Assembly: GCF_002929495.1 (NCBI RefSeq) | Contig: NZ_PJJJ01000033.1 | Location: 1-64,000 of the forward strand | From: Cryobacterium sp. Y82 | Lineage (GTDB): Bacteria; Actinomycetota; Actinomycetes; Actinomycetales; Microbacteriaceae | Direction: 5' to 3' | Length of the DNA stretch: 64,000 bases | In this document: positions 39,767-51,067 of the stretch, in pieces | Layout of the letters: every line of letters begins with the position of its first letter | Position numbering within the stretch: position 1 is the first letter of the stretch | Position numbers and translations under genes: made by a program | Notes under the pieces: model-generated | What the model was told of the DNA's origin: nothing | What the model saw: only the letters and a program-made list of their open reading frames with translations | The model's database searches: none

Positions 39767-40669
39767 ATGGGAGCGCAACTTCGGGTCTACCGGCAGAAGA
39801 TCAAGTCTGCCCAGACGACCAAGAAGATCACTCGGGCCATGGAGCTGATCTCCGCCTCGCGTATCCAGAAAGCGCAGGCGCGAGTGGCTGCGTCAACCCC
39901 GTACTCGCGCGCGGTAACGCGTGCTGTTTCAGCGGTGGCCACGTACTCGAACGTTGAGCACGTGCTCACCACGGAGCCCGAGAAGATCGAGCGCGCAGCG
40001 GTCGTTATTTTCGCGTCCGACCGCGGCCTGGCCGGTGCGTTCAGCTCGCAGGTGCTGCGGGAAGCCGAGTCTCTGAGCGAGTTGCTCCGTGGCCAGGGCA
40101 AAGAGATCGTGTACTTCCTGGTCGGCCGCAAGGCCATCGCCTACTTCAACTTTCGCAACCGAGCCTCGGAGCGAATTTGGACTGGTGGAACAGACCAGCC
40201 GCAGTTTGAAACGGCCAAGGAAATCGGCGAAGCCCTTCTGGAGACGTTCCTCACGGACTATGCCGATGGTGGCGTCGACGAGATTCACATCGTCTACAAT
40301 CGTTTCGTCAGCATGGTCACCCAGGTTCCCGAAGTCGTTCGACTGCTTCCCCTCGAAGTCGTCGAGGGGGTGGAAGAGCCCGGTGACAATAAGGTCCTTC
40401 CTCTCTATGAGTTTGAACCCGACGTCGAAACCGTTCTAGATAGCCTCCTCCCGGTATACATCGAGAGTCGTTTGTTCAACGCGATGCTGCAGTCGGCGGC
40501 GTCCGAGCACGCGAGTCGCCAGAAGGCGATGAAGTCGGCCAGTGACAATGCCGACAAGCTAATTACGGACTACACACGCCTGTCGAACAACGCGCGCCAG
40601 TCCGAGATTACCCAGCAGATTTCCGAGATCGTGGGTGGAGCCGACGCGCTCTCATCCGCTAAGAAGTAG
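39767..40669 (+). CDS. atpG: ATP synthase F1 subunit gamma
   Basis: Central rotor shaft. 300 residues; N-terminal coiled helix [29 protein letters not shown], the Rossmann-like middle ([14 protein letters not shown]), and the C-terminal helix [23 protein letters not shown] with the family signature. ATG 39767 with ACAAGGAAG upstream. Confidence 0.95.
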   Translation: MGAQLRVYRQKIKSAQTTKKITRAMELISASRIQKAQARVAASTPYSRAVTRAVSAVATYSNVEHVLTTEPEKIERAAVVIFASDRGLAGAFSSQVLREAESLSELLRGQGKEIVYFLVGRKAIAYFNFRNRASERIWTGGTDQPQFETAKEIGEALLETFLTDYADGGVDEIHIVYNRFVSMVTQVPEVVRLLPLEVVEGVEEPGDNKVLPLYEFEPDVETVLDSLLPVYIESRLFNAMLQSAASEHASRQKAMKSASDNADKLITDYTRLSNNARQSEITQQISEIVGGADALSSAKK

Positions 40670-42166
<1,497 letters not shown>

Positions 42167-42168
42167 GC

Positions 42169-42441
42169 ATGGCGAAGTCGTTGTCCGTCAGTGTTGTTTC
42201 TGCCGACCAGCAGGTGTGGACCGGCGAGGTGACCATGGTCGTTGCGAAGACCGTCGAGGGCGAGATCGGCATCCTGGCCGGACACGAACCGATGCTGGCG
42301 ATTCTGGCCGCGGGTGACGTACGTCTCACCCTGGCGGACGGCTCAAAGGTTCTGGCCCAGGCTGAGGATGGCTTCTTGTCGGTCGACAACGACGTGATCA
42401 CCATCGTGGCCCGCAAGGCCGAACTCGTGGGTTCCAAATAA
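42169..42441 (+). CDS. atpC: ATP synthase F1 subunit epsilon
   Basis: Rotor subunit and inhibitor. Only 90 residues: the N-terminal beta-sandwich (LSVSVVSADQQVWTGEV, EGEIGILAGHEPMLAIL) is complete, while the C-terminal helical hairpin that brakes ATP hydrolysis in E. coli is missing. Short epsilon subunits are known in several actinobacteria. ATG 42169 with GAAGGAG upstream, 2 nt after atpD. Last gene of the atp operon. Confidence 0.93.
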   Translation: MAKSLSVSVVSADQQVWTGEVTMVVAKTVEGEIGILAGHEPMLAILAAGDVRLTLADGSKVLAQAEDGFLSVDNDVITIVARKAELVGSK

Positions 42442-42457
42442 CCCGTTTGAAACACCA

Positions 42458-43285
42458 GTGCTGATACTGCTTCCGCCGTCGGAGACGAAACGCTCCGGCG
42501 GCGAAGCTGTACCCCTGGACTGGGCAGAACTGGCCTACCCGACCCTGAACGTGAAGCGTCGGGTTCTGGCGCGGGCGCTCGTCGCACTGACGCGGCATCC
42601 CGAGGCCGCCCGCACCGCCCTCAAACTGGGCCGCACACAGTTGTTTGAGATTGACCGCAACCGTGAGTTGTTTGCGTCTCCTACCCTTCCGGTGATCGAC
42701 CGTTACACCGGGGTACTCTTCGACGGCCTGGATGCTGCGACCCTTTCGCGGCCGCAGCGCGAGTTCGCACACGCCCACCTGGTCGTGCACTCCGCACTCC
42801 TTGGGCCGCTCGCTGCCCTCGATCCGATCCCGGCGTACCGGCTGTCCCACGATTCGCGCGTGCCGGGAGTCACGCTGGCCAATCACACTCTCAAACAGCA
42901 CTGGAGCGCCGACGTTCAGAAGCTTCTCGGCCGGACTACCGGACTGTTGCTCGACCTGAGGTCTGAGGCTTATGTTGCCCTGGGCGCCCGACCCGTGCGG
43001 CCGGAGTCACTGTACCTTCGAGTAGTCACCGACACCGGAGACGGTCAGAAGCGTGCCCTGAACCACTTTAATAAGAAATCCAAGGGTGAGTTCACCCGGG
43101 CTCTGCTCGAAAACGAACACAATTTCACGAACGCGCGCGAACTCATCCGCTGGGCACAATCGGTCGGAATCCGACTCGACCATGGCACACCCGGCGAACT
43201 CGAGCTTGTCGTCGAGCAGCACCTCGCCGCGCCGGGTCGCCCGGCCTCATCGACGATCTATACCGGGGTTAGGCTGGGCGCGTGA
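42458..43285 (+). CDS. yaaA: peroxide stress protein YaaA (UPF0246)
   Basis: 275-residue protein of the YaaA/DUF328 family, which in E. coli lowers free iron and DNA damage during peroxide stress. Motifs: [15 protein letters not shown] at the start, [20 protein letters not shown], and the [15 protein letters not shown] segment near the C-terminus. GTG 42458, 16 nt after atpC, so it may be read with the atp operon. It overlaps mdh by 4 bp (GTGA). Confidence 0.88.
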   Translation: MLILLPPSETKRSGGEAVPLDWAELAYPTLNVKRRVLARALVALTRHPEAARTALKLGRTQLFEIDRNRELFASPTLPVIDRYTGVLFDGLDAATLSRPQREFAHAHLVVHSALLGPLAALDPIPAYRLSHDSRVPGVTLANHTLKQHWSADVQKLLGRTTGLLLDLRSEAYVALGARPVRPESLYLRVVTDTGDGQKRALNHFNKKSKGEFTRALLENEHNFTNARELIRWAQSVGIRLDHGTPGELELVVEQHLAAPGRPASSTIYTGVRLGA

Positions 43286-44325
43286 CTACAGACACCGGCA
43301 CCCTCCCCAAAGCGGTCAACGTCCCGATCCTTCGGCAACCGGTCAATGTGACCGTCACCGGAGCTGGCGGGCAGATCGGTTATGCGCTGCTCTTTCGCAT
43401 TGCCGCCGGCGCGCTGCTGGGGCCCATGACGCCGATCCGTCTCACCCTGCTGGAAATACCTCAGGGGTTGAAGGCTGCTGAGGGCACTGCGCTCGAGCTC
43501 GAGGACTGTGCCTTCGGCCTGCTGCGCGGGGTGAACGTCACCGATGACCCGGCGGTCGCATTCGACGGAGTGAATATCGCTCTGCTCGTCGGGTCGCGCC
43601 CACGTGGTCCGGGCATGGAACGTGCCGACCTTCTTGAAGCAAACGGCCGCATTTTCGGTCCGCAGGGGGCCGCCATCAACGCGGGCGCGGCCGATGATGT
43701 GCGCGTGCTGGTGGTCGGCAACCCCGCCAATACAAATGCCCTCATCGCCGCCGCTCACGCGCCGGATGTGCCGAGTGACCGTTTCACTGCCATGACCCGG
43801 CTTGACCACAACCGGGCCGTCGGGCAATTGGCCAACCACCTCGACGTCTCCGTCGGGGCGATTCACGGGCTGACCGTCTGGGGCAACCACTCGGCCAGTC
43901 AATACCCGGATGTCTTTCATGCCACAGCAGAGGGCCGAGCGGTTCGCGATCTCGTCGACGAGCAGTGGCTGACGGAGACATTCATCCCGCGAGTCGCCGA
44001 GCGCGGGTCGGAGATTATCGCCGTGCGGGGAGGCTCTTCGGTCGGCTCCGCCGCCAATGCGGCCATCGACCATGTGGGCGACTGGGTCACCGGCCGCGGC
44101 GTCGACTGGACCAGCGCAGGGGTCGTTTCCGATGGCTCCTACGATGTTCCGCTCGGCTTGGTGTGCTCTTTCCCGGTGCGATCGGTTGACGGGAATTGGC
44201 GCATCGTAAGCGGGCTGCAACTCAACGAATTCTCGCGCAGTCGAATCGAGGCATCCGTCGCAGAACTCGTGGAGGAACGCGACGCGGTGCGTGCGCTTGG
44301 CCTGCTGCCAATGGGGCGTCGCTGA
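43282..44325 (+). CDS. mdh: malate dehydrogenase
   Basis: Interconverts malate and oxaloacetate with NAD in the TCA cycle. The 347-residue protein belongs to the cytosolic-type MDH group: [16 protein letters not shown] (NAD motif), [15 protein letters not shown] (substrate-binding Arg loop), [19 protein letters not shown] (LDHNR signature) and the catalytic His in [15 protein letters not shown] 43282. The 17 residues before the Rossmann fold are extra. Convergent with the ogt-type gene, 22 bp between stops. Confidence 0.94.
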   Translation: MTTDTGTLPKAVNVPILRQPVNVTVTGAGGQIGYALLFRIAAGALLGPMTPIRLTLLEIPQGLKAAEGTALELEDCAFGLLRGVNVTDDPAVAFDGVNIALLVGSRPRGPGMERADLLEANGRIFGPQGAAINAGAADDVRVLVVGNPANTNALIAAAHAPDVPSDRFTAMTRLDHNRAVGQLANHLDVSVGAIHGLTVWGNHSASQYPDVFHATAEGRAVRDLVDEQWLTETFIPRVAERGSEIIAVRGGSSVGSAANAAIDHVGDWVTGRGVDWTSAGVVSDGSYDVPLGLVCSFPVRSVDGNWRIVSGLQLNEFSRSRIEASVAELVEERDAVRALGLLPMGRR

Positions 44326-44347
44326 GTTTCACGGTCACGCTGGCCGG

Positions 44348-44875
44348 CTACCGGTGCGCGATGCCCTCGTGGTTGAGCAGCCAGGCCTTGGTGGGGATAC
44401 CCTGCCCAGCGCTGTAGCCGGTGATCTGACCGCTCGTCGCCAATACACGGTGACAGCCGATGATGATCGGCACCGGATTCGCGCCGACGGCGCCGCCGAT
44501 GGCGCGGCCCGAACCCGGCCGGCCAACGTCACTGCCGAGCGCCCCATAGGAGATGACGTTGCCAAAGTTGAGGCTGGCCAACCGCGCCCAGACGCTCCGC
44601 TGAAACTCGGTGCCGCGCGTCAGATGCACGGGAAGATCGAACGACTGCCGGGTCCCGGCAAAGTACTCGTCGAGCTGTTCGGCTGCAAGTCGCAACACGG
44701 AGGAGGGCGACTCGGGGGTCGAATCTAGCGGTAAGTGACCGTCGGTTTCGATGGAAAGAGAGAGGATACCCTCATCGTCAGCGGTGAGTTCCAGACGGCC
44801 GACGGGGCTGGGGAGGCGAAGGAGCTTGTGCGTCGTTTTGGGGAGCTGGGTGACGTGCGTCGGGATGCTGTCCAT
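44348..44875 (-). CDS. ogt: methylated-DNA-[protein]-cysteine S-methyltransferase
   Basis: Suicide repair enzyme that removes alkyl groups from O6-alkylguanine in DNA. The 175-residue protein has an N-terminal ribonuclease-like domain, FQRSVWARLASLNFGNVISYGALG (recognition helix region), and the active site PIIIGCHRVLA with acceptor Cys141. The common motif is PCHRV; Gly replaces Pro here, a change I believe also occurs in other actinobacterial Ogt proteins. ATG 44875. Single gene, divergent from the aldo/keto reductase. Confidence 0.92.
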   Translation of the reverse strand: MDSIPTHVTQLPKTTHKLLRLPSPVGRLELTADDEGILSLSIETDGHLPLDSTPESPSSVLRLAAEQLDEYFAGTRQSFDLPVHLTRGTEFQRSVWARLASLNFGNVISYGALGSDVGRPGSGRAIGGAVGANPVPIIIGCHRVLATSGQITGYSAGQGIPTKAWLLNHEGIAHR

Positions 44876-44987
44876 GATTCGACTGTAGCCGTCGCTCGGC
44901 CGACACGTCGCGGGTTTCGGACAGGGGTGTACAGAGGCCCGGCACGCGCACCTGTGCAGGAGGGGGCCGCGCCCCTAGTCTGTAGTG

Positions 44988-45950
44988 ATGGCTCAAATTG
45001 AATATCGCAGGCTTGGCTCCTCCGGACTGACCGTCTCGACGATCGGGCTCGGGTGCAACAATTTCGGTCGTACCGGTACCGCGTCGGAAAGCCAGGAAGG
45101 CACTACGGCGGTGATCGACGCCGCATTCGAAGCAGGGGTTACGCTGTTCGACACCGCCGATATTTACGGTGCGGAACGAGGACTGAGCGAAACGCTCATG
45201 GGACACTCGCTGCGGGACAAGCGCGACCAGATCGTGCTGGCCTCAAAATTCGGCCTGGACATGGGCGGGTCGAACGGTGCGGACTGGGGCGCGCGCGGCT
45301 CACGCCGGTACATCCGCTTGGCCGTCGAGGCATCCCTCCGGCGACTGCAGACCGACTGGATCGATCTGTACCAGCTGCACTTTCCCGACCCGTCAACGCC
45401 CATCGAAGAGACCCTGTCAACCCTGCACGACCTCATTACCGAGGGCAAGATTCGATACATCGGTCACTCCAACCTATCTGGATGGCAGATCGCGGAAGCC
45501 GAGTTCACCGCCCGGATGAACGGTCATCCCGCGTTCATCTCGAGCCAGAACGAATACAGCCTGCTTGCACGTGATGTCGAAGACGAGGTGTTGCCGGCCG
45601 TGAACGCCTACGGTCTCGGGTTTCTGCCCTTTTTCCCGCTTTACAATGGCCTGTTCACCGGCAAATTCTCGCGCACGGGCGGGCCGGCAGACAGCCGCAT
45701 CATGATGATCAGGCGCCATCTCGCCGACGATGCCCCGTGGGACGTGATCGAGCAGTATCAAAAATGGTGTGACGCGCGCGGGGTGAGTATGCTGGCCGCG
45801 ACGTTCGCCTGGCTACTGGCGCAGCCGGGACTGACCAGCGTCATCGCCGGCGCCACCAAGCCTGAGCAAATCATTCAAAACGCGGATGCCGCGGCGTCCT
45901 GGCAGCCGTCGGTCGACGAGGTTGCGTTTATTTCCAACCTCTTCGCCTGA
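44988..45950 (+). CDS. aldo/keto reductase
   Basis: NADPH-dependent oxidoreductase with a TIM-barrel fold. 320 residues; catalytic Asp55 and Tyr60 in FDTADIYGAERGLSE, Lys in VLASKFG, and the His of YQLHFPDP. The NADP-binding C-terminal VIAGATKPEQIIQNADA is present. It resembles the L-glyceraldehyde/YghZ-like or general-stress AKR group; the substrate is unknown. ATG 44988 with AGGAGGGGG well upstream. It precedes the ABC exporter pair by 20 bp and may be co-transcribed with it. Confidence 0.92.
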   Translation: MAQIEYRRLGSSGLTVSTIGLGCNNFGRTGTASESQEGTTAVIDAAFEAGVTLFDTADIYGAERGLSETLMGHSLRDKRDQIVLASKFGLDMGGSNGADWGARGSRRYIRLAVEASLRRLQTDWIDLYQLHFPDPSTPIEETLSTLHDLITEGKIRYIGHSNLSGWQIAEAEFTARMNGHPAFISSQNEYSLLARDVEDEVLPAVNAYGLGFLPFFPLYNGLFTGKFSRTGGPADSRIMMIRRHLADDAPWDVIEQYQKWCDARGVSMLAATFAWLLAQPGLTSVIAGATKPEQIIQNADAAASWQPSVDEVAFISNLFA

Positions 45951-45970
45951 CCTCACTCTGGGAGAACTTC

Positions 45971-47704
45971 GTGCTGTGGTCCTTGCTCGTGCGTTACCTG
46001 CGTCCATACTGGAAGCTGCTTCTGGGAGTGATTCTCTTTCAACTGGCCCAATCGATCGCCTCTCTCTTTCTGCCCACCCTCAACGCCGACATCATCGACG
46101 AGGGCATCGCAACCGGTGACACCGGCTACATTCTGCGTGTTGGCGGACTGATGTTGCTGATCACTTTCGCGCAAATTGTCTGCGCGATCGTGGCTGTGTA
46201 CTTCGGCGCGAAGGTGGCGATGAAGGTCGGGCGTGACCTTCGCGGGGCCGTCTTCAGCAGGGTGGGCGAGTTCTCCGAGCAAGAGGTCACCCGGTTCGGG
46301 GCCCCATCGCTCATCACCCGCTCCACCAACGACGTGCAACAGGTGCAGATGCTCGTGCTCACTACCTGCACCTTGCTGGTAACTGCACCCATCCTCAGCA
46401 TCGGCGGTGTGATCATGGCGATCCGTCAGGACGTGCAGCTGTCCTGGCTCATCGCGGTGAGCGTGCCGATTCTGCTCATCGCCGTCGGATTCATCGTGGT
46501 CAAGATGGTGCCCCTGTTTCGCAAGATGCAGACCCGCATTGACACCGTCAACCAGGTGCTGCGGGAACAGCTCACCGGCATCCGGGTCGTGCGCGCCTTC
46601 GTCCGTGAAGACGTGGAGGTCGCTCGGTTTGCCCGGGCTAATCAGGATGTCACCGACCTCGCCCTCAGCTCGGGTCGGCTGATGGCGCTCATGTTTCCCA
46701 TCGTGATGCTCGTGCTCAATGTGTCCAGCGTCGCCGTGATTTGGTTCGGCGCGTTTCGCATCGAAGACGGATCGATGCAGGTGGGTACGCTGATCGCGTT
46801 CCTCAGCTATCTCATGCAGATTCTCATGGCCGTCATGATGGCCACGTTCATGGCCGTCATGATCCCGCGTGCTGCCGTCTCGGCGGACCGCGTCGGTGAG
46901 GTGCTCGCGACCGAGTCGAGCGTTATGCCGCCCGCCAACCCGGTGAACACAACGGTCGGTCAGGGCGAACTCGAATTGCTCGATGTTGGATTCGCCTATC
47001 CGGGCGCCGAACAGCCGGTGCTGCAGAACGTCAGCTTCATCGCCCGTCATGGCCGGACCACCGCGATCATCGGCAGCACCGGCAGCGGCAAAACCACCCT
47101 GGTTAATCTGTTGCCGCGCTTGTTCGATGCCACGAGCGGCTCCGTGCTTGTCGACGGCGTCAACGTGCGCGAGCTCAATCCCGACCTGCTCTGGGGGCAG
47201 ATTGGCCTCGTGCCGCAAAAGCCCTACCTGTTCTCCGGAACGGTGCGCAGTAACCTGCTCTACGGCAAACCGGATGCGACCGAGGACGAACTCTGGCAGG
47301 CCCTCACGATCGCCCAGGCTCGGGACTTCGTCACGGAAATGGACGGCGGACTCGACGCACCGATTTCACAGGGAGGCACCAACGTGTCGGGCGGCCAACG
47401 CCAGCGCCTCGCGATTGCCCGCGCCCTCGTAAAACGGCCGAAGCTGTACATTTTCGACGACTCATTCTCAGCCCTCGACCTCGCCACCGATGCCCGACTG
47501 CGGCTCGCCCTGAAGCAGAGCACCAATGGCGCCACCATGGTCATCGTCGCCCAGCGGGTGTCGAGCATCATCGATGCCGACCAGATTCTCGTGCTCGAAG
47601 ACGGTCGCATTGTCGGTCGGGGAACCCACGAGGAGCTCCTCGATACAAACACCACTTATCAGGAAATTGTGTTGTCCCAGCTCACCGCGGAGGAGGCAGC
47701 GTGA
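45971..47704 (+). CDS. ABC exporter half-transporter, subunit 1
   Basis: A 577-residue fused permease-ATPase: six helices in residues about 15-310, then a nucleotide-binding domain with GSTGSGKTTLVNLLP (Walker A, about 368), signature NVSGGQRQRLAIARAL, and Walker B IFDDSFSALD. Asp takes the place of the catalytic Glu, the mark of the degenerate half of heterodimeric exporters of the MdlA/TmrA type. GTG 45971. It overlaps subunit 2 by 4 bp (GTGA). Substrate unknown; lipids, peptides or drugs are usual. Confidence 0.92.
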   Translation: MLWSLLVRYLRPYWKLLLGVILFQLAQSIASLFLPTLNADIIDEGIATGDTGYILRVGGLMLLITFAQIVCAIVAVYFGAKVAMKVGRDLRGAVFSRVGEFSEQEVTRFGAPSLITRSTNDVQQVQMLVLTTCTLLVTAPILSIGGVIMAIRQDVQLSWLIAVSVPILLIAVGFIVVKMVPLFRKMQTRIDTVNQVLREQLTGIRVVRAFVREDVEVARFARANQDVTDLALSSGRLMALMFPIVMLVLNVSSVAVIWFGAFRIEDGSMQVGTLIAFLSYLMQILMAVMMATFMAVMIPRAAVSADRVGEVLATESSVMPPANPVNTTVGQGELELLDVGFAYPGAEQPVLQNVSFIARHGRTTAIIGSTGSGKTTLVNLLPRLFDATSGSVLVDGVNVRELNPDLLWGQIGLVPQKPYLFSGTVRSNLLYGKPDATEDELWQALTIAQARDFVTEMDGGLDAPISQGGTNVSGGQRQRLAIARALVKRPKLYIFDDSFSALDLATDARLRLALKQSTNGATMVIVAQRVSSIIDADQILVLEDGRIVGRGTHEELLDTNTTYQEIVLSQLTAEEAA

Positions 47705-49665
47705 GCGAGACGCACGCCGATGACAAGCCGGCCCCGCGTCCGCAGCGCGGCGGCGGGCCGTTTGGCGGTATGAGCCTGCCGGCCGAGAAATCGATGAACT
47801 TCACCGCGTCGGGCAAACGCCTGCTCGGCAAGCTGCGCCCCGAGCGGCTCTGGCTCGTTCTCGTGCTCGTCCTCGCCGTGATCAGTGTCTCGTTTTCCGT
47901 ACTGGGCCCGCGTCTGCTCGGCGAAGGCACCAACCTGATCTTCTCCGGCGTTGTATCCAAATCGCTTCCGGCTGGCAGTAGCCAGGCCGACGTGATTGCG
48001 GGGCTCCGGGCATCTGGTGACAGCACGCAGGCCGACATGCTCAGCGGCATGACGCTGGCACCTGGCCTCGGCATCGACTTTGCGATGCTCTCGACCGTGC
48101 TGTTCTGGGCGCTCGCCCTCTACGTGCTCTCCAGCGTGTTCAGCTGGATGCAGGCGTATGTGCTCAACGGCGTCGTGCAGCGCACCGTCTATCGGCTGCG
48201 CGAAGAGATCGAGGCGAAGATCAACCGTCTGCCGCTGAGCTACTTCGACAAAAAGCCGCGCGGTGAGCTGCTCAGCCGGGTCACCAACGACGTCGACAAT
48301 ATTTCGCAGAGCCTGCAGCAGTCACTCAGCCAGGTGGTCACGAGCCTGCTCACTGTCATCGGCGTGATTGTGATGATGCTCATCCTCTCGCCGCTGCTGG
48401 CCCTGATCGCGCTGGTGACCGTTCCGCTGACCCTCGTGATCACGGCGTTCATCGCGAAGCGTTCCCAGAAACTGTTCGTAGCCCAGTGGGCGAACACCGG
48501 TGAACTCAACGGTCAGATCGAGGAGACGTTCACCGGCCATGCACTGGTCAAGGTCTTCGGACGGCAGAAAGAGGTCGACGCCCGGTTCACGGCCAAGAAC
48601 GACGAACTCTATGAGGCCAGCTTCGGCGCCCAGTTCATCAGCGGCATGATCATGCCGGCCATGACCTTCATCGGCAACCTCGTCTACGTTGCTATCGCGG
48701 TCGTCGGCGGACTGCAGGTCGCTTCGGGCGCGATGCAACTGGGGGACGTGCAGGCGTTCATCCAATACTCCCGCCAGTTCACTCAGCCGCTCGCGCAGCT
48801 CGGGTCGATGGCGAACCTGCTGCAGTCGGGCGTGGCATCCGCTGAACGCGTCTTCGACCTGCTCGATGCCGACGAACAGAGCGAAGACCCCGACCCTGCC
48901 GGCTCACCCACCGAGGTGCACGGACGTCTGGTCTTTGAAAACGTGTCGTTCCGGTACACCAAGGAGAAACCGCTGATCGAGGAACTTAGCCTCGTCGCCA
49001 AACCAGGGCAGACCATCGCGATCGTCGGTCCTACCGGAGCCGGCAAGACCACGCTGGTCAACCTCATGATGCGGTTCTACGAGATCGACTCGGGGCGTAT
49101 CCTGCTCGACGGCGTCGATGTTGTCACCATGACCCGGCACGACCTGCGCAGCCGGATGGGCATGGTGCTGCAGGACACCTGGCTGTTCGGCGGCACGATT
49201 CGCGATAACATCGCCTACGGCCGACCGGATGCGACGGAGCAGGAGATTCTCACCGCCGCCGCTGCGACCTATGTGGACCGTTTCGTGCACTCGCTGCCCG
49301 ACGGCTACGACACCGTGCTCGACGATCAGGGCAGCAACGTGAGCGCCGGCGAAATGCAGTTGCTGACCATCGCCCGCGCGTTCCTGGCGCAGCCGAGCGT
49401 GCTCATCCTCGACGAAGCGACAAGCTCGGTAGACACCCGCACGGAAGTTCTCGTGCAGAAGGCGATGAGCGCCCTGCGGGCCGAACGCACGAGCTTCGTC
49501 ATTGCCCACCGCCTGTCGACGATTCGTGACGCCGATCTGATTCTGGTCATGGAATCGGGCCGCATCGTGGAGCAGGGCAACCACGTGCAGCTGCTTGACG
49601 CAAACGGTGCCTACCAGGCGCTGTATGCCGCCCAATTCGCGGCGCCCGTTGCCGACGAGGTCTAG
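47701..49665 (+). CDS. ABC exporter half-transporter, subunit 2
   Basis: A 654-residue partner of the preceding subunit. N-terminal tail, six membrane helices with a large first outer loop (about residues 75-120), then an ATPase domain with GPTGAGKTTLVNLM, Walker B LILDEATSSVD with catalytic Glu, and the switch IAHRLSTI. The signature reads NVSAGEMQL instead of LSGGQ, so each composite ATP site pairs one normal and one altered element. GTG 47701. A weak 7-bp hairpin follows the stop at 49666-49692. Confidence 0.92.
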   Translation: MSETHADDKPAPRPQRGGGPFGGMSLPAEKSMNFTASGKRLLGKLRPERLWLVLVLVLAVISVSFSVLGPRLLGEGTNLIFSGVVSKSLPAGSSQADVIAGLRASGDSTQADMLSGMTLAPGLGIDFAMLSTVLFWALALYVLSSVFSWMQAYVLNGVVQRTVYRLREEIEAKINRLPLSYFDKKPRGELLSRVTNDVDNISQSLQQSLSQVVTSLLTVIGVIVMMLILSPLLALIALVTVPLTLVITAFIAKRSQKLFVAQWANTGELNGQIEETFTGHALVKVFGRQKEVDARFTAKNDELYEASFGAQFISGMIMPAMTFIGNLVYVAIAVVGGLQVASGAMQLGDVQAFIQYSRQFTQPLAQLGSMANLLQSGVASAERVFDLLDADEQSEDPDPAGSPTEVHGRLVFENVSFRYTKEKPLIEELSLVAKPGQTIAIVGPTGAGKTTLVNLMMRFYEIDSGRILLDGVDVVTMTRHDLRSRMGMVLQDTWLFGGTIRDNIAYGRPDATEQEILTAAAATYVDRFVHSLPDGYDTVLDDQGSNVSAGEMQLLTIARAFLAQPSVLILDEATSSVDTRTEVLVQKAMSALRAERTSFVIAHRLSTIRDADLILVMESGRIVEQGNHVQLLDANGAYQALYAAQFAAPVADEV

Positions 49666-49758
49666 AGGCGACTCCTCCCCAACCGGTCGCCTGGCCGAAT
49701 CAACCCCAGATTTGGTCCGGCGCGGATCCGCGCGCGGCGGCGCTGGCACTCTGGCGGC

Positions 49759-51051
49759 ATGCATCCCACCATTGTCAAAGCCCAGAAGGCCCAGGACTTT
49801 CTGGCACTCGTTCCCCAGCTGCTCGGTTTTGTTCCCGAGGCCAGCGCCGTGCTCGTGGCGTTTCGTGGCAACCGCACCTGCGGCGCGCTGCGTTTCAACC
49901 TGCCGGACGACGGCGCACCCCACAAGGTGTACAAACGCATCGCGACGACCCTCGCGGGGATGCTGTGCAAGATTCCCGGAGTGGATGCCGTCGTTCCGGT
50001 CATCTACACCGATGATTCCTTTATCGATGCCGTCGGTATCCCGCGCGAACAATTTGCCGAGATTTTGAATCGGCGACTCGAATGGAGCGGTTTTCTGGTG
50101 CGCGATTCCCTATGCGTGGCAGCGGATGCCTGGGGAAGCTACCTCGATCCGGAGTGCCCCGCTGGCGGGCATCCACTCAGTGATATTGCTACGTCACCGG
50201 TGAACACGGCGGCGAACGAGGAGACGGGGATCAAGACCGTACGCCCGCTTGGCACTCTGCAAAACGGCGCGGATCCGATCGGAGTCAACCTAGCGACCCA
50301 GGAACGGCTGGCCCGGATCTACCGGCGGTACCGCCACCTAGTCGCGCGAGCCGAGAACTCTCCACCATTGTTTAGCGCCTTCGGCATTGCACTTGACCCG
50401 GTAGCGATCGCTGAGGAGGCACTCACCTGGCCGAATCCGCCCACCGAGGAAAACGCTGCCGCGCTTCTCGTGCTCGTGCAGTCCCCGCCTAACCGCGATC
50501 AGATCATGGTGCAGTTCGCCTTTGGGCACGATGAAGGGGTGCGGGCCCACGACATCAACGGGCGGTACGCTCGGCTCCAGCACGAAACCGGGCGCAGCCT
50601 CGATGACCTTGTAGCCGAGGAGATCGATATCGGTGACCCGACCGCCGCGCACACCGGCGATATTATGCTCGGCCTGCAGTGCGAACGGCCCGACATTGAC
50701 CGGATCCGTATCGCGATCACGCTATTACGCACCGTCGTTGCCATGGCTTCTCGATCGGCCAGGCCGGCGCCGCTTTGCATGCTGGCCTGGTTGTCATGGG
50801 CACTCGGCAGTGGATCTGTAGCCGGCTTCTTCGTGGACCAGGCCCTTGCCATCGACTCGCAGTACAGCATGGCGATCCTGCTGGAACTGCTGCTCGACTC
50901 GGGGCACCTGCCGGAGTGGGCGTTCGCGGTCCCGCGCGACGATGACGGCGATGATGACGTCGCAGTTGATGAGCGCGATGGCTACGAACTCGACGAAGAC
51001 TTGGACCAAGACTGGGGTGAAGACTTCGACGAGCGCGCAGCCGGCCGCTGA
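49759..51051 (+). CDS. DUF4192 domain-containing protein
   Basis: A 430-residue cytoplasmic protein of the actinobacterial DUF4192 family. The N-terminal core (DFLALVPQLLGFVPEASAVLVAF, then RFNLP, VVPVIYTDD, DSLCVAADAWGSYLD) and the late WLSWALGSGSVAGFFVDQALAID segment are typical. The C-terminus is a very acidic tail (about residues 390-425, mostly Asp and Glu). Function is unknown for the family. ATG 49759. Convergent with the aminotransferase gene, 16 bp between ends. Confidence 0.85.
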   Translation: MHPTIVKAQKAQDFLALVPQLLGFVPEASAVLVAFRGNRTCGALRFNLPDDGAPHKVYKRIATTLAGMLCKIPGVDAVVPVIYTDDSFIDAVGIPREQFAEILNRRLEWSGFLVRDSLCVAADAWGSYLDPECPAGGHPLSDIATSPVNTAANEETGIKTVRPLGTLQNGADPIGVNLATQERLARIYRRYRHLVARAENSPPLFSAFGIALDPVAIAEEALTWPNPPTEENAAALLVLVQSPPNRDQIMVQFAFGHDEGVRAHDINGRYARLQHETGRSLDDLVAEEIDIGDPTAAHTGDIMLGLQCERPDIDRIRIAITLLRTVVAMASRSARPAPLCMLAWLSWALGSGSVAGFFVDQALAIDSQYSMAILLELLLDSGHLPEWAFAVPRDDDGDDDVAVDERDGYELDEDLDQDWGEDFDERAAGR

Positions 51052-51067
51052 ACCTCGTGCGCAGCGG

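Noticed and set aside
44440-44470. Gly in place of Pro before the Ogt active-site Cys as a loss of function
   Set aside because: The Cys-His-Arg core is intact and I believe this substitution occurs in other actinobacterial members, so it is not evidence of inactivity.
49666-49692. 7-bp hairpin after the ABC exporter as a terminator
   Set aside because: Stem is short with a 13-nt loop and no T run, so it is mentioned only in the gene entry.
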